Positions 21,515 through 32,639 of a DNA stretch of 64,000 nucleotides are shown here, piece after piece. This DNA is from Hippasteria phrygiana (Eukaryota; Echinodermata; Asteroidea; Valvatida; Goniasteridae). Every line of letters starts with the position of its first letter. Positions within the stretch are counted from its first letter, which is position 1. Below the pieces are notes generated by a model that saw only the letters and a program-made list of their open reading frames with translations, was not told the origin of the DNA and did not search any database. Location: the NCBI GenBank assembly GCA_037893225.1, contig JAZGUH010000719.1, forward strand, positions 124,001 through 188,000, in the 5' to 3' direction. The position numbers and the translations under genes were made by a program.

Positions 21515-22265
21515 CTACTACAACCCGCGCTGCTTATAAGCGAGGTTTGGGTGTCCAAATGCCATGCTATGCGCGGCGGTTACATTACCGTATTATGTAA
21601 TACAAAGGACACGCTACTTAGCGGGTCTGTAGTCTAGTACCGGTATATACCGGTTGCGGCAAGACTGGTTCTCAGACTTGTTTTCCTAAAAATAAAACCT
21701 TCCAAACCACGAATTAGAAAAAGAGAAATCTTTTAAGTTAACTCTAACCCGTGTTTAACCAAATTTGTCAAAAATAATATACAAACAAAAACCAGTCGGG
21801 CTCGAATTCGATGCATCTGATACCGGATCAGATGCCACCCAAACAGCTCTGACAAATCGGCTCATTTTGTTTCATTCAACGCCTCGATAAGTAGCGTGTC
21901 CTTCCGGTATTAAATAATATGGTAATATATTACCGTCACGATTATAGCGTGGCATTTCGATGCCCAAGCCTCGCTCAGAAGCAGCGGTGGGTAGTCGTAT
22001 TGGGTGAATAAAGCGTAGGCGTGTTAGAAAACTGAATTGTCTTACCCTTACGTCCAGCTGTGACGTAATGAGGGAAGGCAGAAGCGATGAGTGCAAGAGC
22101 AAATGGAAGCAATTATAATTTTTTAATTTCAAAAACGATTCTTGTCCAAAAATATTTTGAATCTATAACCGAAATTTAGCAATGACCTTTAGAGACATTG
22201 TCTTGTTTGTGTTTTCAACTGTTTGTCGGATGTTTATTAAAAGGCCATTAAGCAAATGGGACGCT
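21515..22265. other. No gene recognised
   Basis: Degenerate sequence with short repeats, including two opposed GCTTATAAGCGAGG/CCTCGCT-like segments near 21535 and 21970. No reading frame I can support. Confidence 0.45.
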
Positions 22266-22268
22266 GTA

Positions 22269-23080
22269 CGAGGTGCGATCAAAATGTTCCGAGACTGTTC
22301 CTGTTGCGAACGAACGGAGCGCAGCACAGTCAGGTGCATATAGCAGGTGTTAGCAATAACTTTCGTGAGTAAGTATTCCAAGTTACATCGCTTGATCAAC
22401 ATCAGCACCTGTGTTACACGCATTTTTGTGCCCAGTGGTACACGCATTTTTGTGCCCAGTGGTACGTGTGCATTTGCGATTTCACCATGGACCTGAAACT
22501 TGAGCAGAAGCAGCACCGTGTCGAAGTCTGCGAGGATCTCCGTCAACTCGCCTGGGATGACCCAAATTTCAAGTCGAGGATCATCAGCGGTGACGAGAGT
22601 TGGGTCTGCGGCTACGACGCAGAGACCAAACAGCAGTCTTCGCAGTAAAAGAGCCCGCAGTCTCCAAGACCGAAGAAGGCGTGTCAGGTCAGGAGCGCAA
22701 CCAAGAGCATGCTCATCTTTTTCTTTGACGTTCGCACGGTTGTGCACCGTGAATTCCTCCCCCAGGGTCAGACTGTCAATGCTGAGTTCTACTACACCGT
22801 TATGAGGCGTCTGAGGGATCGGGAGAACATTTGGCGCAAACGGCCTGAACTGTGGCGCGCTGGCAATTGGGTGCTCCAACATGACAACGCGCCCGCTCAC
22901 AGCACGTTGAAAATGCGCGAGTTTCTCGCCCGCAACAACACAATCGTCGCTCCAGGAGCTCTATGAGCTGTGTATCGCTGCACAAGGGGAGTACTTCGAA
23001 GGGTATGGCGGCCAGATTTAAATCACGAACAGTTTTTGCTTGTTATAGGCGCAGTCTCGGAACTTCTTAATTGCACCTCG
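22269..23080 (+). mobile_element. Internally deleted mariner element (DD34D type), copy 1
   Basis: Inverted ends CGAGGTGCGATCAAAA...TTCCGAGACTG and the matching right end, with TA duplications at 22267-22268 and 23081-23082. The transposase remnant runs through several frames: LEQKQHRVEVCEDL, then IISGDESWVCGYDAE (first catalytic Asp), FLPQGQTVNAEFYY, and NWVLQHDNAPAHS (second Asp). The third catalytic block (YSPDLAP-type) is deleted after IVAP. At 812 bp it is well short of the usual ~1.3 kb, and the N-terminal DNA-binding region is missing. Confidence 0.85.
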
Positions 23081-23224
23081 TATATACCAACGCATGGTTT
23101 TCGGTTTTTCTACGTCATGCCACGTTTAGTGAAGAACTCTTCCATATTCAGTAGCTTTTTCTTCAATTACACAATTCAGATTGTAAAATTTGTAATTCCA
23201 GCAATTATGTAGCAACAAGGTAGT

Positions 23225-24060
23225 ATACATCATTTGCTTTTGCTGAAATTTTCAGAAATAAATAGATTTAGGGGTTTAGTATTATTTAGGGTGCTAGCAA
23301 ATGCTAAAACACTGACCTGTTTAAAATTGTTTGTGAATAGATGCTGGGAAAACTGTAGCCTAACATATAGGCGTAGTCAGCGGGGGTAAGGGAATATTTA
23401 CCCCCCCCCCCCCAATATTTTCAGAGTGTCCTTTTTTTTACCCCAAAATTTTCAACCAAAAATCAAAACCCTGCCCTCTATCTACGACATACCTGTTGGT
23501 TTTTAATGTCGCAAGCTAGTTTGGTAAGTCCAATAACTTCAAAGTGAATTTTGTTCTCTTATAGGAACGGGACCCGTAAGTACACAATCGCCGCAACATT
23601 AAAATAATTTCCTTCATGCTGCTGGCCGTAGTGTGCTGGCCCTGGAAATTATAGTGCCCCAGTGCCCCCACTGAAAAATGTTTAGTGCCCCCTGTGCCCC
23701 GATATATCGGGTGCCCCTTTTCACGTCTAAATAGAAACGACCTTGCTACGCCTATGGCAGAGAGAAAAAAAAATATGTTATAGTAGTCTGGTTCCCTTAC
23801 TATACTTTAGACAAAACGCAGCAATTTTTAGACATCAGGGAATTATCAGGTCGCGGAACTAGACTATTTCCAACGATTGTAGGCCGACAACGATATAAAT
23901 GTCCACTTTTCTTGAAAACGGCAGCACACCAGGTGCCATGATTTCACAGGATGCTTGAGACTGCTATTTACTTACAGTCTAGTACGGTATTTCATAATAG
24001 TTCAGTAATTTTGTTTTTTTATGTTTGCAAATGATGTATACTACCTTTAAACCGACTTCA
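23225..24060. repeat. Dispersed repeat R2, copy 1, split by a MITE
   Basis: Outer parts match 62465-62935: GAAATTTTCAGAAAT, GGGTTTAGTATTNTTTA and CACTGACCTGTT on the left; CCACTTTTCTTGA, GCAGCACACC and GTATACTACCTT on the right. The middle (23367-23755) is a separate insertion with inverted ends ATAGGCGTAG/CTACGCCTAT, holding a C14 run at about 23400-23413. Confidence 0.6.
23367..23755. mobile_element. MITE-like insertion with ATAGGCGTAG ends
   Basis: Short inverted ends ATAGGCGTAG (23367) and CTACGCCTAT (23746-23755) inside R2. Contains poly-C and CCCCAGTGCCCC-type repeats. No coding region. Confidence 0.45.
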
Positions 24061-24569
24061 ATTTGCTCTCTGAACGGTTTCGCGATTTCGGAACAAAATC
24101 GAGGCTAAACGTGCAAAAACAAAGACTCTGCCGCCTCGATATTATGTGAGTTGACTTTAAAGTCACAGAAACTGGGCAAGAAAATTATAATGTATAAAAT
24201 AACAGTGGGTTAATATGCTTATAATTATATCTCACCTGACATTGCTACTCCGGGTGGCAACAACATAAAAAGAGAAACAAGTCAAATTAATACCTATTTT
24301 TCAGGCGTAGAAAGTACGATTGAACTTTAGTTCCCCTCAGTACAGTAAGTAAGGTCAAAAATCGACCGTGTCTCGACTTGTAGCCACTACTATAGGTCTT
24401 CCATCTGCCTCTGTAATTGTAGCCATGTATTGCACTGATATGGAATAAACCCAGTTAGATTAGAGACAAAATGGCGTATTCGCGCCAATGTTTGTGTACA
24501 AACTTAACTAAATGCATAAAGGCTGTGTGCAAAAAAGGTACTTTAACTGAATCACGTTAATTCTTATGA

Positions 24570-24658
24570 TATGGTGGACACAATGAGAGGACAGTAATGG
24601 GTAAATGCAAAAGGAAGTGCCAAATTCAAAGATCCCACATCTATTGTGTCCACCCTAT
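24570..24658. mobile_element. Small palindromic MITE (GGTGGACACAAT ends)
   Basis: TATGGTGGACACAATGAGA at left and TCTATTGTGTCCACCCTAT at right; 89 bp. A related left end appears near 50857 (TATGGCGGACACAATAGGAG). Confidence 0.5.
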
Positions 24659-24677
24659 CTCAAGAATAGACTTGAAA

Positions 24678-24845
24678 TCAAGTCGGTAATTGGTCGGCTT
24701 TTGTCCGCCTGCGCGCCGCCGCATATTTACGCCGCACTTTCTATGTGTTAAGTGTAGCGCGCGAGCGGTATAATAACATGTAGGAACGTTCTGTGCAACC
24801 TCGGCCCCAAGATGCGTGTACGTCGACCGTCAATTACCGACTTGA
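24678..24845. mobile_element. Palindromic MITE (TCAAGTCGGTAATTG ends)
   Basis: TCAAGTCGGTAATTGGTCGG at left and CGACCGTCAATTACCGACTT at right. 168 bp, CpG-rich interior. Confidence 0.6.
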
Positions 24846-25134
24846 ACAATCTGCAACTTTCGTTGTACACAAGACACCGTGCCTGCTACCGAATTTAGAC
24901 AGAGCACTCTGATTAGCTAAGAGTCAAGAAAATATGAATATATATTTATGGTGCAGTTTGATTGGTTAAGAATAAAGAGAATATGAATATCCACATTACA
25001 TCTTTCAGCGCTAACCGCATACAGTGCACAGCTTGTAACAAGGTCGTGCAGGTATCGGGGTCACGCGCGCGTGAGCGCTATAGAAAGAGTTATGCACCTA
25101 TCAATTGCTTCCCCCATCCCTCCCCCCCCCCCCC

Positions 25135-25323
25135 GGGCTGCCCCACCCAAGATGTGGGGATTGTCACTTTTGAAGTGACAAAATTCCCACCCCTGGGGCA
25201 AAATTTTAGTGACAATCCCCGACATACATGGGTGGAAACAATGGCAAAATGAGTGACCAAAATCCCCACCCTGGGGCTTAAAAAAGTGACCAAACCCCCA
25301 CATAAGACCACCTGGGGCAGCCC
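25135..25323. mobile_element. Palindromic MITE (GGGCTGCCCCA ends)
   Basis: GGGCTGCCCCA at left and TGGGGCAGCCC at right. Internal CCCCACC and GTGACAAA/GTGACCAAA motifs repeat in both orientations. A C14 run lies immediately to the left. Confidence 0.6.
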
Positions 25324-25464
25324 TTATTCTTTGAAGTGGGGTTTGAGATAAACCTCTTGTAAAGTTGTAGTTAACTTTTCGCTTTTTCGGAAGAAAAAAC
25401 TTACACTGACCTAGAAAATACAAACAAATCCCCATACCTTTATTGGATGCTTCTTATTATGTCA

Positions 25465-25735
25465 GATAGGCTATCATTGGCTGCTTCATGATGCATATAT
25501 ACATGGTGGTTGCATATTTGAATATCTGCCCGGAGACATGTTAGTCAAGTCGTTAGACGGGAACTTCACGAAAGGCGGACGTATAATAACCTAACGTACC
25601 ACGCTGGTAATATGATAATGACGGCGCCTGCGGACAAAACACGACTGTCTAAACGACTTGTCTTCAAATCTATCTCAAGAAGGCTAGCCTAGTGCAACCA
25701 CCGACCTCCATGTATACAAATGGATAGCCAATTGC
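25465..25735. mobile_element. Palindromic MITE (GGCTATC ends)
   Basis: Inverted pairs GGCTATCATTGGC / GCCAATTGC region, ATACATGGTGGTTGCA / TGCAACCACC, and GTCAAGTCGTTAGACGG / GTCTAAACGACTTG. Old and diverged. Confidence 0.5.
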
Positions 25736-25739
25736 GCCA

Positions 25740-26185
25740 TTGCGGGCTGTACAAACAACTGAAGCCAGCAAACGCCATATTACCACTCACATCGTGGGGG
25801 CGTGTCCCTATCTATACAGCAATTAACGTGTACATGTACTTCTAAACCAAGGAATTGTTTTTGGATGTGTATACGATATCAACTGTTTTAAGCAGAATAA
25901 TTATAATTTCCATTCATCGACACATTAATAACTGAGAAATGTACTAAGAAATAGCGCCCCCGCTCGCCTCAAGCTCTTTGCCAAAATGTGTCTTCACTAA
26001 AGAAAGAAATAAACAGACGATATTGTATGATACATACCAACTGTTGCATCCATGTCCCAAGGAAGGCATGATGAAATAGAAATTGTTCACATGAATTCAT
26101 TTATTCTTGAAACAATATTTTAATCACCCCAATTCCGGCGTCGAAATAGCGTGCACTGTGTAACGTTCACCATTTAAAACGATAC
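25740..26185. other. No gene recognised
   Basis: No supported gene or element boundary. Confidence 0.45.
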
Positions 26186-26190
26186 CGTAT

Positions 26191-26436
26191 TATGGGGTTT
26201 TTCGAAACGCTGGCTTCGGCTTGGCTTCGGCTTCGTCTCCGCCTTCTGAATAACTGAGAAGCAAACCAAGTGGAAATATTATAAATTTTGGTAGGATGTT
26301 CTGCTTCAGGAACATTCATTCGGTTGTGTATGAAAGTAAAAATTAGAATACTTACATTTTGTTTGCTTCTCAGATATTCATAAATCGGATACGAAGCCGA
26401 AGCCAAGCCGAAGCCAGCGTTTCGAAAACCCCCTAT
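26191..26436. mobile_element. Palindromic MITE with GCTTCGGC-repeat ends
   Basis: About 42 bases at each end are inverted copies: GGGGTTTTTCGAAACGCTGG followed by repeated CTTCGGCTTGG. TA/TAT at both outer edges. The interior is AT-rich. Confidence 0.65.
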
Positions 26437-26439
26437 AAT

Positions 26440-27825
26440 GGGAGATTCGCAATATCTAGGGCGCCACCAAGAGGTTGCAACGGCTATAGAACACCAAATT
26501 ATTTTTGAAATGGCCTCTTCGTGACAAAGGTGGCGCACTATTGCAAATCGCCCCAAATGACCCACCACCCAAAAGAAATCTGCCTGAAATTAAGACAATA
26601 TTGGAAATAATCCAAAGTACATGATTCTGTGAAGTGAAAGCCCATATCGTAAAAATTCATGCAAAAACATGAGAAGAAAATGCCACGATTATAAGTAAAT
26701 ACGAAATAGAAAAATCCAGAACACTTTTTCTTAAAATGACAAGAGTACATTACCTCAACCATGGAGAATCTCGATAAAAGCTCGCATGCATAAGTGCCGT
26801 GTGCAAAAAACAAAAGACAGCCCCGCCCACTGCATACTAATTACAAGCGTCCGTGTTTCCATTGGTTTATCCGACTCGAGTCGCCACGTTACCCTTGCTC
26901 TGATTGGTTCTTCCGTGAGTGCACAAAACCATCAGGGCCGATGGTTTTGTGCATAAAGTCTTTTTGCGAGGTTTATCGGGAGCCGTTCGGGTATTGTAAA
27001 CACACAATTGAAGAATTTTTATATGACATCCGGCTGCGTACAAAAATTTACACCTTGCCACCTGGTATCAGGCGATGTTCTGCGCAAGGGGTACCTAAGG
27101 ACAATTTAACAAAAAGTTGCCTAGCATGAGAATTTTGTTTTTGTTAAAACAGGATTACGAACCAAATTTTTATATTGCTTGTGAATGGTATCCAGCCGTT
27201 GTTTCCTTGAATCACATGGAGTTTTTGGCTAAAAACCTGTTAAATCAAGGCCTTTTTCTGGTATAAAGCAAATTAGTGTGTTTAGAGGCGCCATGAAATT
27301 GGCCCCTTGGTATTTTGTGCACTTGTAGATGATGCAAATGCGGATATTTGCTTAGTTCAATTATTTTGGTTGCCTCAAGTATCAGATCTTAGTTATTCTT
27401 TGCACAAGAATTTGGACAGTTTCGTAGCATTTTTTTTAAATGTTCTAAATTCACAATAGAATTAGATTATCACGGAAATTTTTTTTTCTTTCAAAAGCTG
27501 TCCGTTAATTTTATAAATACAATAATTATAAGTACAAGATAGTAAAGTATTTTGTACTTACATTACCACCCTGTCAAAAAGCACAGTAAAAACAAAAGAA
27601 ATGTATGATCATATTTAATAGAGCACAGTACGTTTGACAAAACTCGCCTTAAAAAGTCGTTTTATGACTGTACAGGAAGAAAAAGTGTTCTCATGAAACA
27701 AAACAAAATCGATGAAGTCGAAAAAAAGTTACCTGGCCATGAGCAAAACCTCCGGATCATATTTCAGCATTTTATTCATATGCAATAGAGTCAACAACAA
27801 GGGAAGTGGCGAGTTTGTATATGTA
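26440..27825. other. No gene recognised; one long hairpin
   Basis: Low-complexity and unique sequence. A hairpin with perfect 14-base arms (TGCACAAAACCATC at 26920-26933 and its complement at 26940-26953). Two CCAAT-type GATTGGTT/CATTGGTTT boxes lie nearby at about 26860-26910. No convincing frame. Confidence 0.45.
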
Positions 27826-27829
27826 TTCA

Positions 27830-27960
27830 ATAATCGTCCATTAACAGTAGAGGACAATGGGTCCACGGTGGAGCAAGGTCCACGGTACAAAACCAATGAC
27901 GGTTCTTTCAAAAAGTTAGTTTAAAAACCGGAGGACAATAGGACGTCCACGATTGCAAGC
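27830..27960 (-). repeat. Dispersed repeat family R1, copy 3
   Basis: GAGGACAATAGGACGTCCACG and related GGTCCACGG pieces match R1 in reverse orientation. Confidence 0.5.
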
Positions 27961-28510
27961 ATACACAACTTTTAGTAAGAGAAAATGCTGTGTTTTTCGT
28001 ATTCAAAGAATCACGTCAGAATCGTTTATATTTTACAAAATTGTTGTAGGATTTCCCAAGGCCTGCGATCCTTTCGGAAACATTGTGAAGAGTTTTTGTT
28101 TTGTCGCTACCAAATTTGTGTAGCTCCAATTGCACGGCAACGTTTATTTTAAACTGTCAATGTGAATTTTTGCCTTTTATATTAAGATGCTCTGTCCGAA
28201 AAAAAGAATTTTAACTTTAATTGCTGACTTTAATCTATTAGCATTAGATAAGATACGAGCCTTCCAATGAAACATTCCACAAGAAGTGTTAATGTATGGA
28301 ACAATCAACGCGAGTAAAGTTGAGACCATATATATTGCAGAGTGCAGTATGCATTTTTTTCGTTCAAAAATAGAATGTTCCTACAACATTCGATTGTTGG
28401 AGGAAATGCATTGAATTGAAATTTTCCACAATTTCCCAATAGGAAAAAAGAACTGTTTTTGCTTTAACTCAGATTGCCACAAAGCGACCTTCCGCATATT
28501 TTCATATAAA

Positions 28511-28676
28511 GCACGATATGGGGGAAAAGGGACCCCCTCTCTTTTGTGTTCATTGTTTTCCCGGAATCTCAGGAATTCTATTCAGAAATCTAGGGGGATG
28601 TGTTAGATAACAATAATCTGGAGTGTGCTTGGAGTATAGGGATAAAAGGGGGGTACCCTTTTCCCCCATATCGTGC
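28511..28676. mobile_element. Palindromic MITE (GCACGATATGGGGGAAAAGGG ends)
   Basis: 166 bp; both ends are inverted copies over about 21 bases. Internal CTCTCTTTTGTG ... TTCCCGGAATCTCAGGAAT is also found inside both arms of the foldback at 31164-36328, so the two are related. Confidence 0.65.
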
Positions 28677-28679
28677 AGG

Positions 28680-29250
28680 GTATCCATATTTTGTTTAGCA
28701 GGTCACCGTACAGTCTGGTCCCCCGTCACGCCTGCAATTTGCCCAGCACAGCACTGTTTTGTTTAGAAATCGTTTACAAATTTAGGAACAGGAAAAATTG
28801 ATTACTCACGATGTCGATCTGTAACACGGGCAGGACAGCAATGACGGAAACGAAGGGAGAAAACAGTTTAAAACAAGTTTGAGCAAATTTTGATTTCCTG
28901 CCTCATACAATGGAAAGTGTTCTTTTATGAAACGAATATTTGCAATAACATGTTCCTATACAATTGATTGCATATGTATGAACAATATCAATAATTGGAT
29001 TAGGAACGAAGACCAAGACTCCTATGTATGAATATACTCCTGTTGTAGGAAAATAACGAATCTATGTTATAATGTAGTATTTTGAAAAATGGAATTGTGT
29101 TTGTGTAAATAAAAATCACTGGATTTCAGGTAATCACCAAAAGTCTAGTCCTCGAAAACATGACATAATCATTGGAGTCTTTTGAGGCGGTGGCATGCAG
29201 CAGCCCCTTTCTATTGTTCTCATCACAGTCGTGAAAAATAAATACGCGAA
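28680..29250. other. No gene recognised
   Basis: On the minus strand a pyrimidine-rich stretch ends in TTACAG, followed 9 bases later by GTGAGT (near 28826-28840). This is splice-like but too slight to call an exon. Confidence 0.35.
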
Positions 29251-29253
29251 GGT

Positions 29254-29397
29254 GCTCAGAACTACGAGCGCATGCTCAGAACTACGAGCGCATGCTCAGA
29301 ACTACGAGCGCATGCTCAGAACTACGAGCGCATGCTCAGAACTACGAGCGCATGCTCAGAACTACGAGCGCATGCTCAGAACTACGAGCGCATGCTC
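29254..29397 (+). repeat. 20-bp tandem repeat, seven units
   Basis: Unit CTCAGAACTACGAGCGCATG repeated seven times without visible change, then a partial unit. Because 60 is divisible by both 20 and 3, it reads open in several frames as a 20-residue repeat; I regard this as a by-product. Confidence 0.95.
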
Positions 29398-29399
29398 AT

Positions 29400-30185
29400 A
29401 ATTAGCAAAAGGACCGGTCTCTCTGCTGCCACCAGCATCTCAAAGTCTCCCATTACGCAAAGTTCACTCGTAAAATATGTCTTGCCTGTGGTTGACGTTT
29501 TTCATTGTTCTCTTCAAGCTCAGCCAACGACCCTCCCCAAACTACAGTCAACAAAAAAGAACACAAAAATGTCTGGATGGGAGCAGGCCTATTGATCATG
29601 TAAAGCCAGGTTCCTATCCTGTAGTAATAATTGGCAACAAACTCACATTGCACTCACCTGCGCGAAGTGGGAGTCATTGGTTAATTACACAATATAAACC
29701 GTTAAAGCGGCATTCCCACTTAGCCCACCCGGACAAAGTTGGAATTCCAACTTTGCGCAGACTTACACTTTGCGCGTGACACCTTCACTAGACTATCGAG
29801 ATGAAAGCAACGCCTTGCCAACGCAAAATGCCGCACAAAAAATGTATGAATTTCATGTTCAGTTGGCGTTTTTGTAGATTTCTTTCTTTTTATGTAATAA
29901 AGGAAAGCAAAAATCTGACTTTTGTCAATAAGTAGCCTATCGAGTCCTCGTGTTAAAACACCGGGTGGGCATGCGATAAGAACACCACTTTATAAACAAA
30001 TAGAGTTAATTTAATTAATTAAGGCTCGCTTGAGAATCTTAGCAACCTTGTTAGCCAGCTGTACTTCCCTACGGTGGCCGGGGTGAATTGATTTGTTTTA
30101 GTCCCTGTCCGATTCCGTGGATTTCCCTATATCATTCTGGCGGTTTTCCTCCCACCTCTAAAACTGAATTTCCAAAGATAACAAT
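29400..30185. other. No gene recognised; perfect palindrome at 29734-29755
   Basis: A 22-base perfect palindrome (CAAAGTTGGAA and its complement) is the only notable structure. No frame I can support. Confidence 0.45.
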
Positions 30186-30189
30186 GAAA

Positions 30190-30440
30190 AAACTGGCAGG
30201 AGCGGGATTCGAACCTGTGACCTATAGAATACCGTACCGGTGTCAAATGAATATCCGACATCATGAATATCCGACTCCTCTATCCTATTATTGGTTAAAC
30301 CCTCTCACGTGACGGGCTACTCTCCCACTTCTCGATAATATCGATCACTGTGCATGTGCAATACTACCGTATTTCATAGTGACAATATTTCAAGCTACAC
30401 CGGCAAACTACCAACCGAGCTATATCTTGCCATATGTTGG
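30190..30440 (-). mobile_element. tRNA-like repeat, copy B, interrupted
   Basis: The B box reads in reverse (GGGATTCGAACC at 30202-30213). The D-arm side (ACCAACCGAGCTATATCTTGCC at about 30414) is separated from it by a ~170-base insertion. Copy A (40087-40158) is uninterrupted, and the downstream sequence (GGCGGTCTCCCAAATTGTC) is shared, so the two belong to one repeat family. Confidence 0.6.
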
Positions 30441-30757
30441 CGGTCTCCCAAATTGTCCGTCTTTGTTCAGTGCCGCTAGTCCGAGTCATCAACCAATAAT
30501 TCCGCATAGCCAGGGATAACGCCCAATTTTACGAGGATACGACTTCCTAACTCGTCAGACAAACCACAAGGACAACTGACTAGGTAAATTTGAATAACAC
30601 TCTAAAACCTCTAAAACTAAACAGTTCTTCGTCTTCCACCTACATGTCTTTTCAAGCTTTTGAGCTACAGTGCGATATGTACTTTGAGTAATCCTTCGTT
30701 TCATCACCTAGAACCCTAACTCGATTTAAGTAAAAGAAGAAATAGAAAGAGGCTTAC

Positions 30758-30812
30758 CTATTGCGAAAGTACAAGCTGAGCACAGAAGCAACACAATCAC
30801 CACACGCCCCAT
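30758..30812 (-). CDS. Candidate first coding exon: secretory signal peptide, phase-1 donor
   Basis: On the minus strand, AACCATGG gives a strong start context. It is followed by 18 codons, MGRVVIVLLLCSACTFAI, and a final G, then GTAAGC, a good splice donor. This is a textbook signal peptide: a basic start, a hydrophobic core and a small-residue end. An intron in phase 1 directly after the signal peptide is common in secreted animal proteins. A TATA box lies 136 bases upstream (30948-30953). Later exons would lie at lower coordinates; I could not identify any in this window, so the product is unknown. It is the best candidate for host coding sequence here, but a chance match cannot be excluded. 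Confidence 0.4.
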
Positions 30813-30947
30813 GGTTCTAACCTACAGTCTCTACCTTTCCTCGCCAAACGTCCGATGTTTAATACTGCTCGCAGATGAAGCAACTAGTCTCGTGTATTTC
30901 TCTTTGACAGGATAGCAAAGAAATTAATAATCTCTGCATATGTCTGC

Positions 30948-30953
30948 TTTATA
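30948..30953 (-). promoter_or_regulatory. TATA box upstream of the signal-peptide exon
   Basis: TATAAA in CGCTTATAAAGCAG on the minus strand. A start site ~30 bases downstream would leave a 5' UTR of about 105 bases before the ATG at 30812. Confidence 0.4.
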
Positions 30954-31983
30954 AGCGTTGAGATTGCTTTTTCAAGGTGGTATTTTGAGGTGTTGCTGCA
31001 CGTATAATAGACCGACCCTTGCCCTTGGACGTGTTGACCAATCACTCGTGCGCCACACTTTCGTCATGAATGGCATATCGGTACGTCAAGGGGCGGGGCT
31101 TACTTGATCGATCTAATGCATCGGTGCTGTGACCTGGTCCACTGTTGGCCAGTTATCTCCGAGTAGTGATCCTTCGTTTTGAACGTACGTAGGACTGTAG
31201 CGACGTAAGGACCTCATTATCGCCCAATGAGAAGCTCTACACCATAGGCCCCACCCAATTGTGACCGTTGTCTTTATTGAGCTTCATAAATATGCATGTT
31301 ATACAAAAGAGCTTTTCCAAGAGACGCATGCATGCCACCAGTCAATCTCGTACCACGTGTACATGACATTGTTCAACTGCAACGCGTAGCATTGTGTATC
31401 ACAGATTAGGAATTTGGCGCGTAAAGAAATGTGATTTGAATATAGGTTTGGTTGAGTGGCTGTCGACACGAACCTGTTTATTTTCATTAGAGAAGAATAG
31501 ACAAATAAGGTTTCACAGTTTAGGAGTCAAGTTTTATCCGTTCTCAATTTAATCGTTATCCACAATTTGTTTTAAATTCATTGTTTAGTGGTATGTTTTT
31601 CATTTATTTTGAATAAGATTGTCAACCTAAGCCGACTGCAGACAAATTATGCCACCAAAAACTAATTCAAGCAAAACAAGAGCATTTTTTTTTTAAAGGA
31701 AACAAAAGGAAAGGAAAAAAAATAGAAAAATAAAAACAAGGACTGAAAAATAACCACCTCAATTACAAAACCAATATAACTTTCTATTTTTAAATGGATG
31801 CTCACGGTGGCTTTAGTGTTTTTTTTAAATGTATTTTCATTTGTTTCGTTTCTAGCTATATTTCTTTTTAACTAAAGAGCAGATGCAAATGTCATAATGC
31901 AAAAAATGTATGTGTGTCTCTGGGGCGGGGAGGGAGAGAGAGATGGGTCAGGCATATTAGGTCCGGCCTGACATCTGAACAAC

Positions 31984-32608
31984 AGGCCTTTTCACACTAG
32001 ACAAAATCTCGGGGGCGGCTCCGGGGCAACGCGGGGGTGAGAATGTGCGACGTTTCACACTAGCCATTTTCGCCACGGGGCCGCCCCCGAGATTGGTCTC
32101 GCCCCAGTGCGAACTCGCCCCTGCTCCAGGCCAGGGGTGAGATTTTTCAACCCGGGGCGAGACCGATCTCGGGGGTGGCCCCGGGGCGAAATGGCTAGTG
32201 TGAAACGTCGAACCGCATGCAGGGTTTCGTACAACCCGGTTGAGAAACAGGTGGTCTCGACAAAATAATTCCAAAGGTCCTGTCAAAGCTCAGCGCCATT
32301 ATTCTGAAGCACAGTATGTGGCAGAGGCCCCCCCCCCCCCCTCTCTTTTGTGCTGGTCATTGTGTTCCCGGAATCTCAGGAATTATTTTCAGCGAGGAGG
32401 AAGTTAGGAATTTACTGGCCATCTGGGGGTCGATTAAATACAAACTAGTGTAAAACGCTCATGCCCAACCCTGGGGCGAGCTCGCCCCGGGGTTGGCTGA
32501 GGTAGGTTTGCGCGAAACGAGTGTGAAACGACGCGGGGTTGAACTCGGGGGTGAAAACGCCGGGGCGGCCCCGGGGCGAGGGGTTCGGCGCTCTAGTGTG
32601 AAAAGGCC
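31984..32608. mobile_element. Nested module in the left arm (GGCCTTTTCACACTAG ends)
   Basis: Inverted ends GGCCTTTTCACACTAGA / CTAGTGTGAAAAGGCC. GC-rich interior with repeated GGGGCGAG and CTCGGGGG blocks and a C run at about 32329-32341. The same module sits mirrored at 34877-35516. Confidence 0.7.
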
Positions 32609-32639
32609 TTATGCCTGACCAGCAGGGTGGTTATGACCA

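Noticed and set aside
26167..26568. Arginine/serine-rich protein on the minus strand
   Set aside because: The frame crosses both arms of a palindromic MITE with GCTTCGGC repeats.
28826..28875. Micro-exon downstream of the signal-peptide exon
   Set aside because: A pyrimidine tract, TTACAG and a GTGAGT nine bases later are suggestive, but a 9-base exon without transcript evidence cannot be supported.
29195..29595. Repeat-containing protein (20-residue repeats)
   Set aside because: The frame arises because three 20-bp units make 60 bases. No start context, domain or codon pattern supports it.
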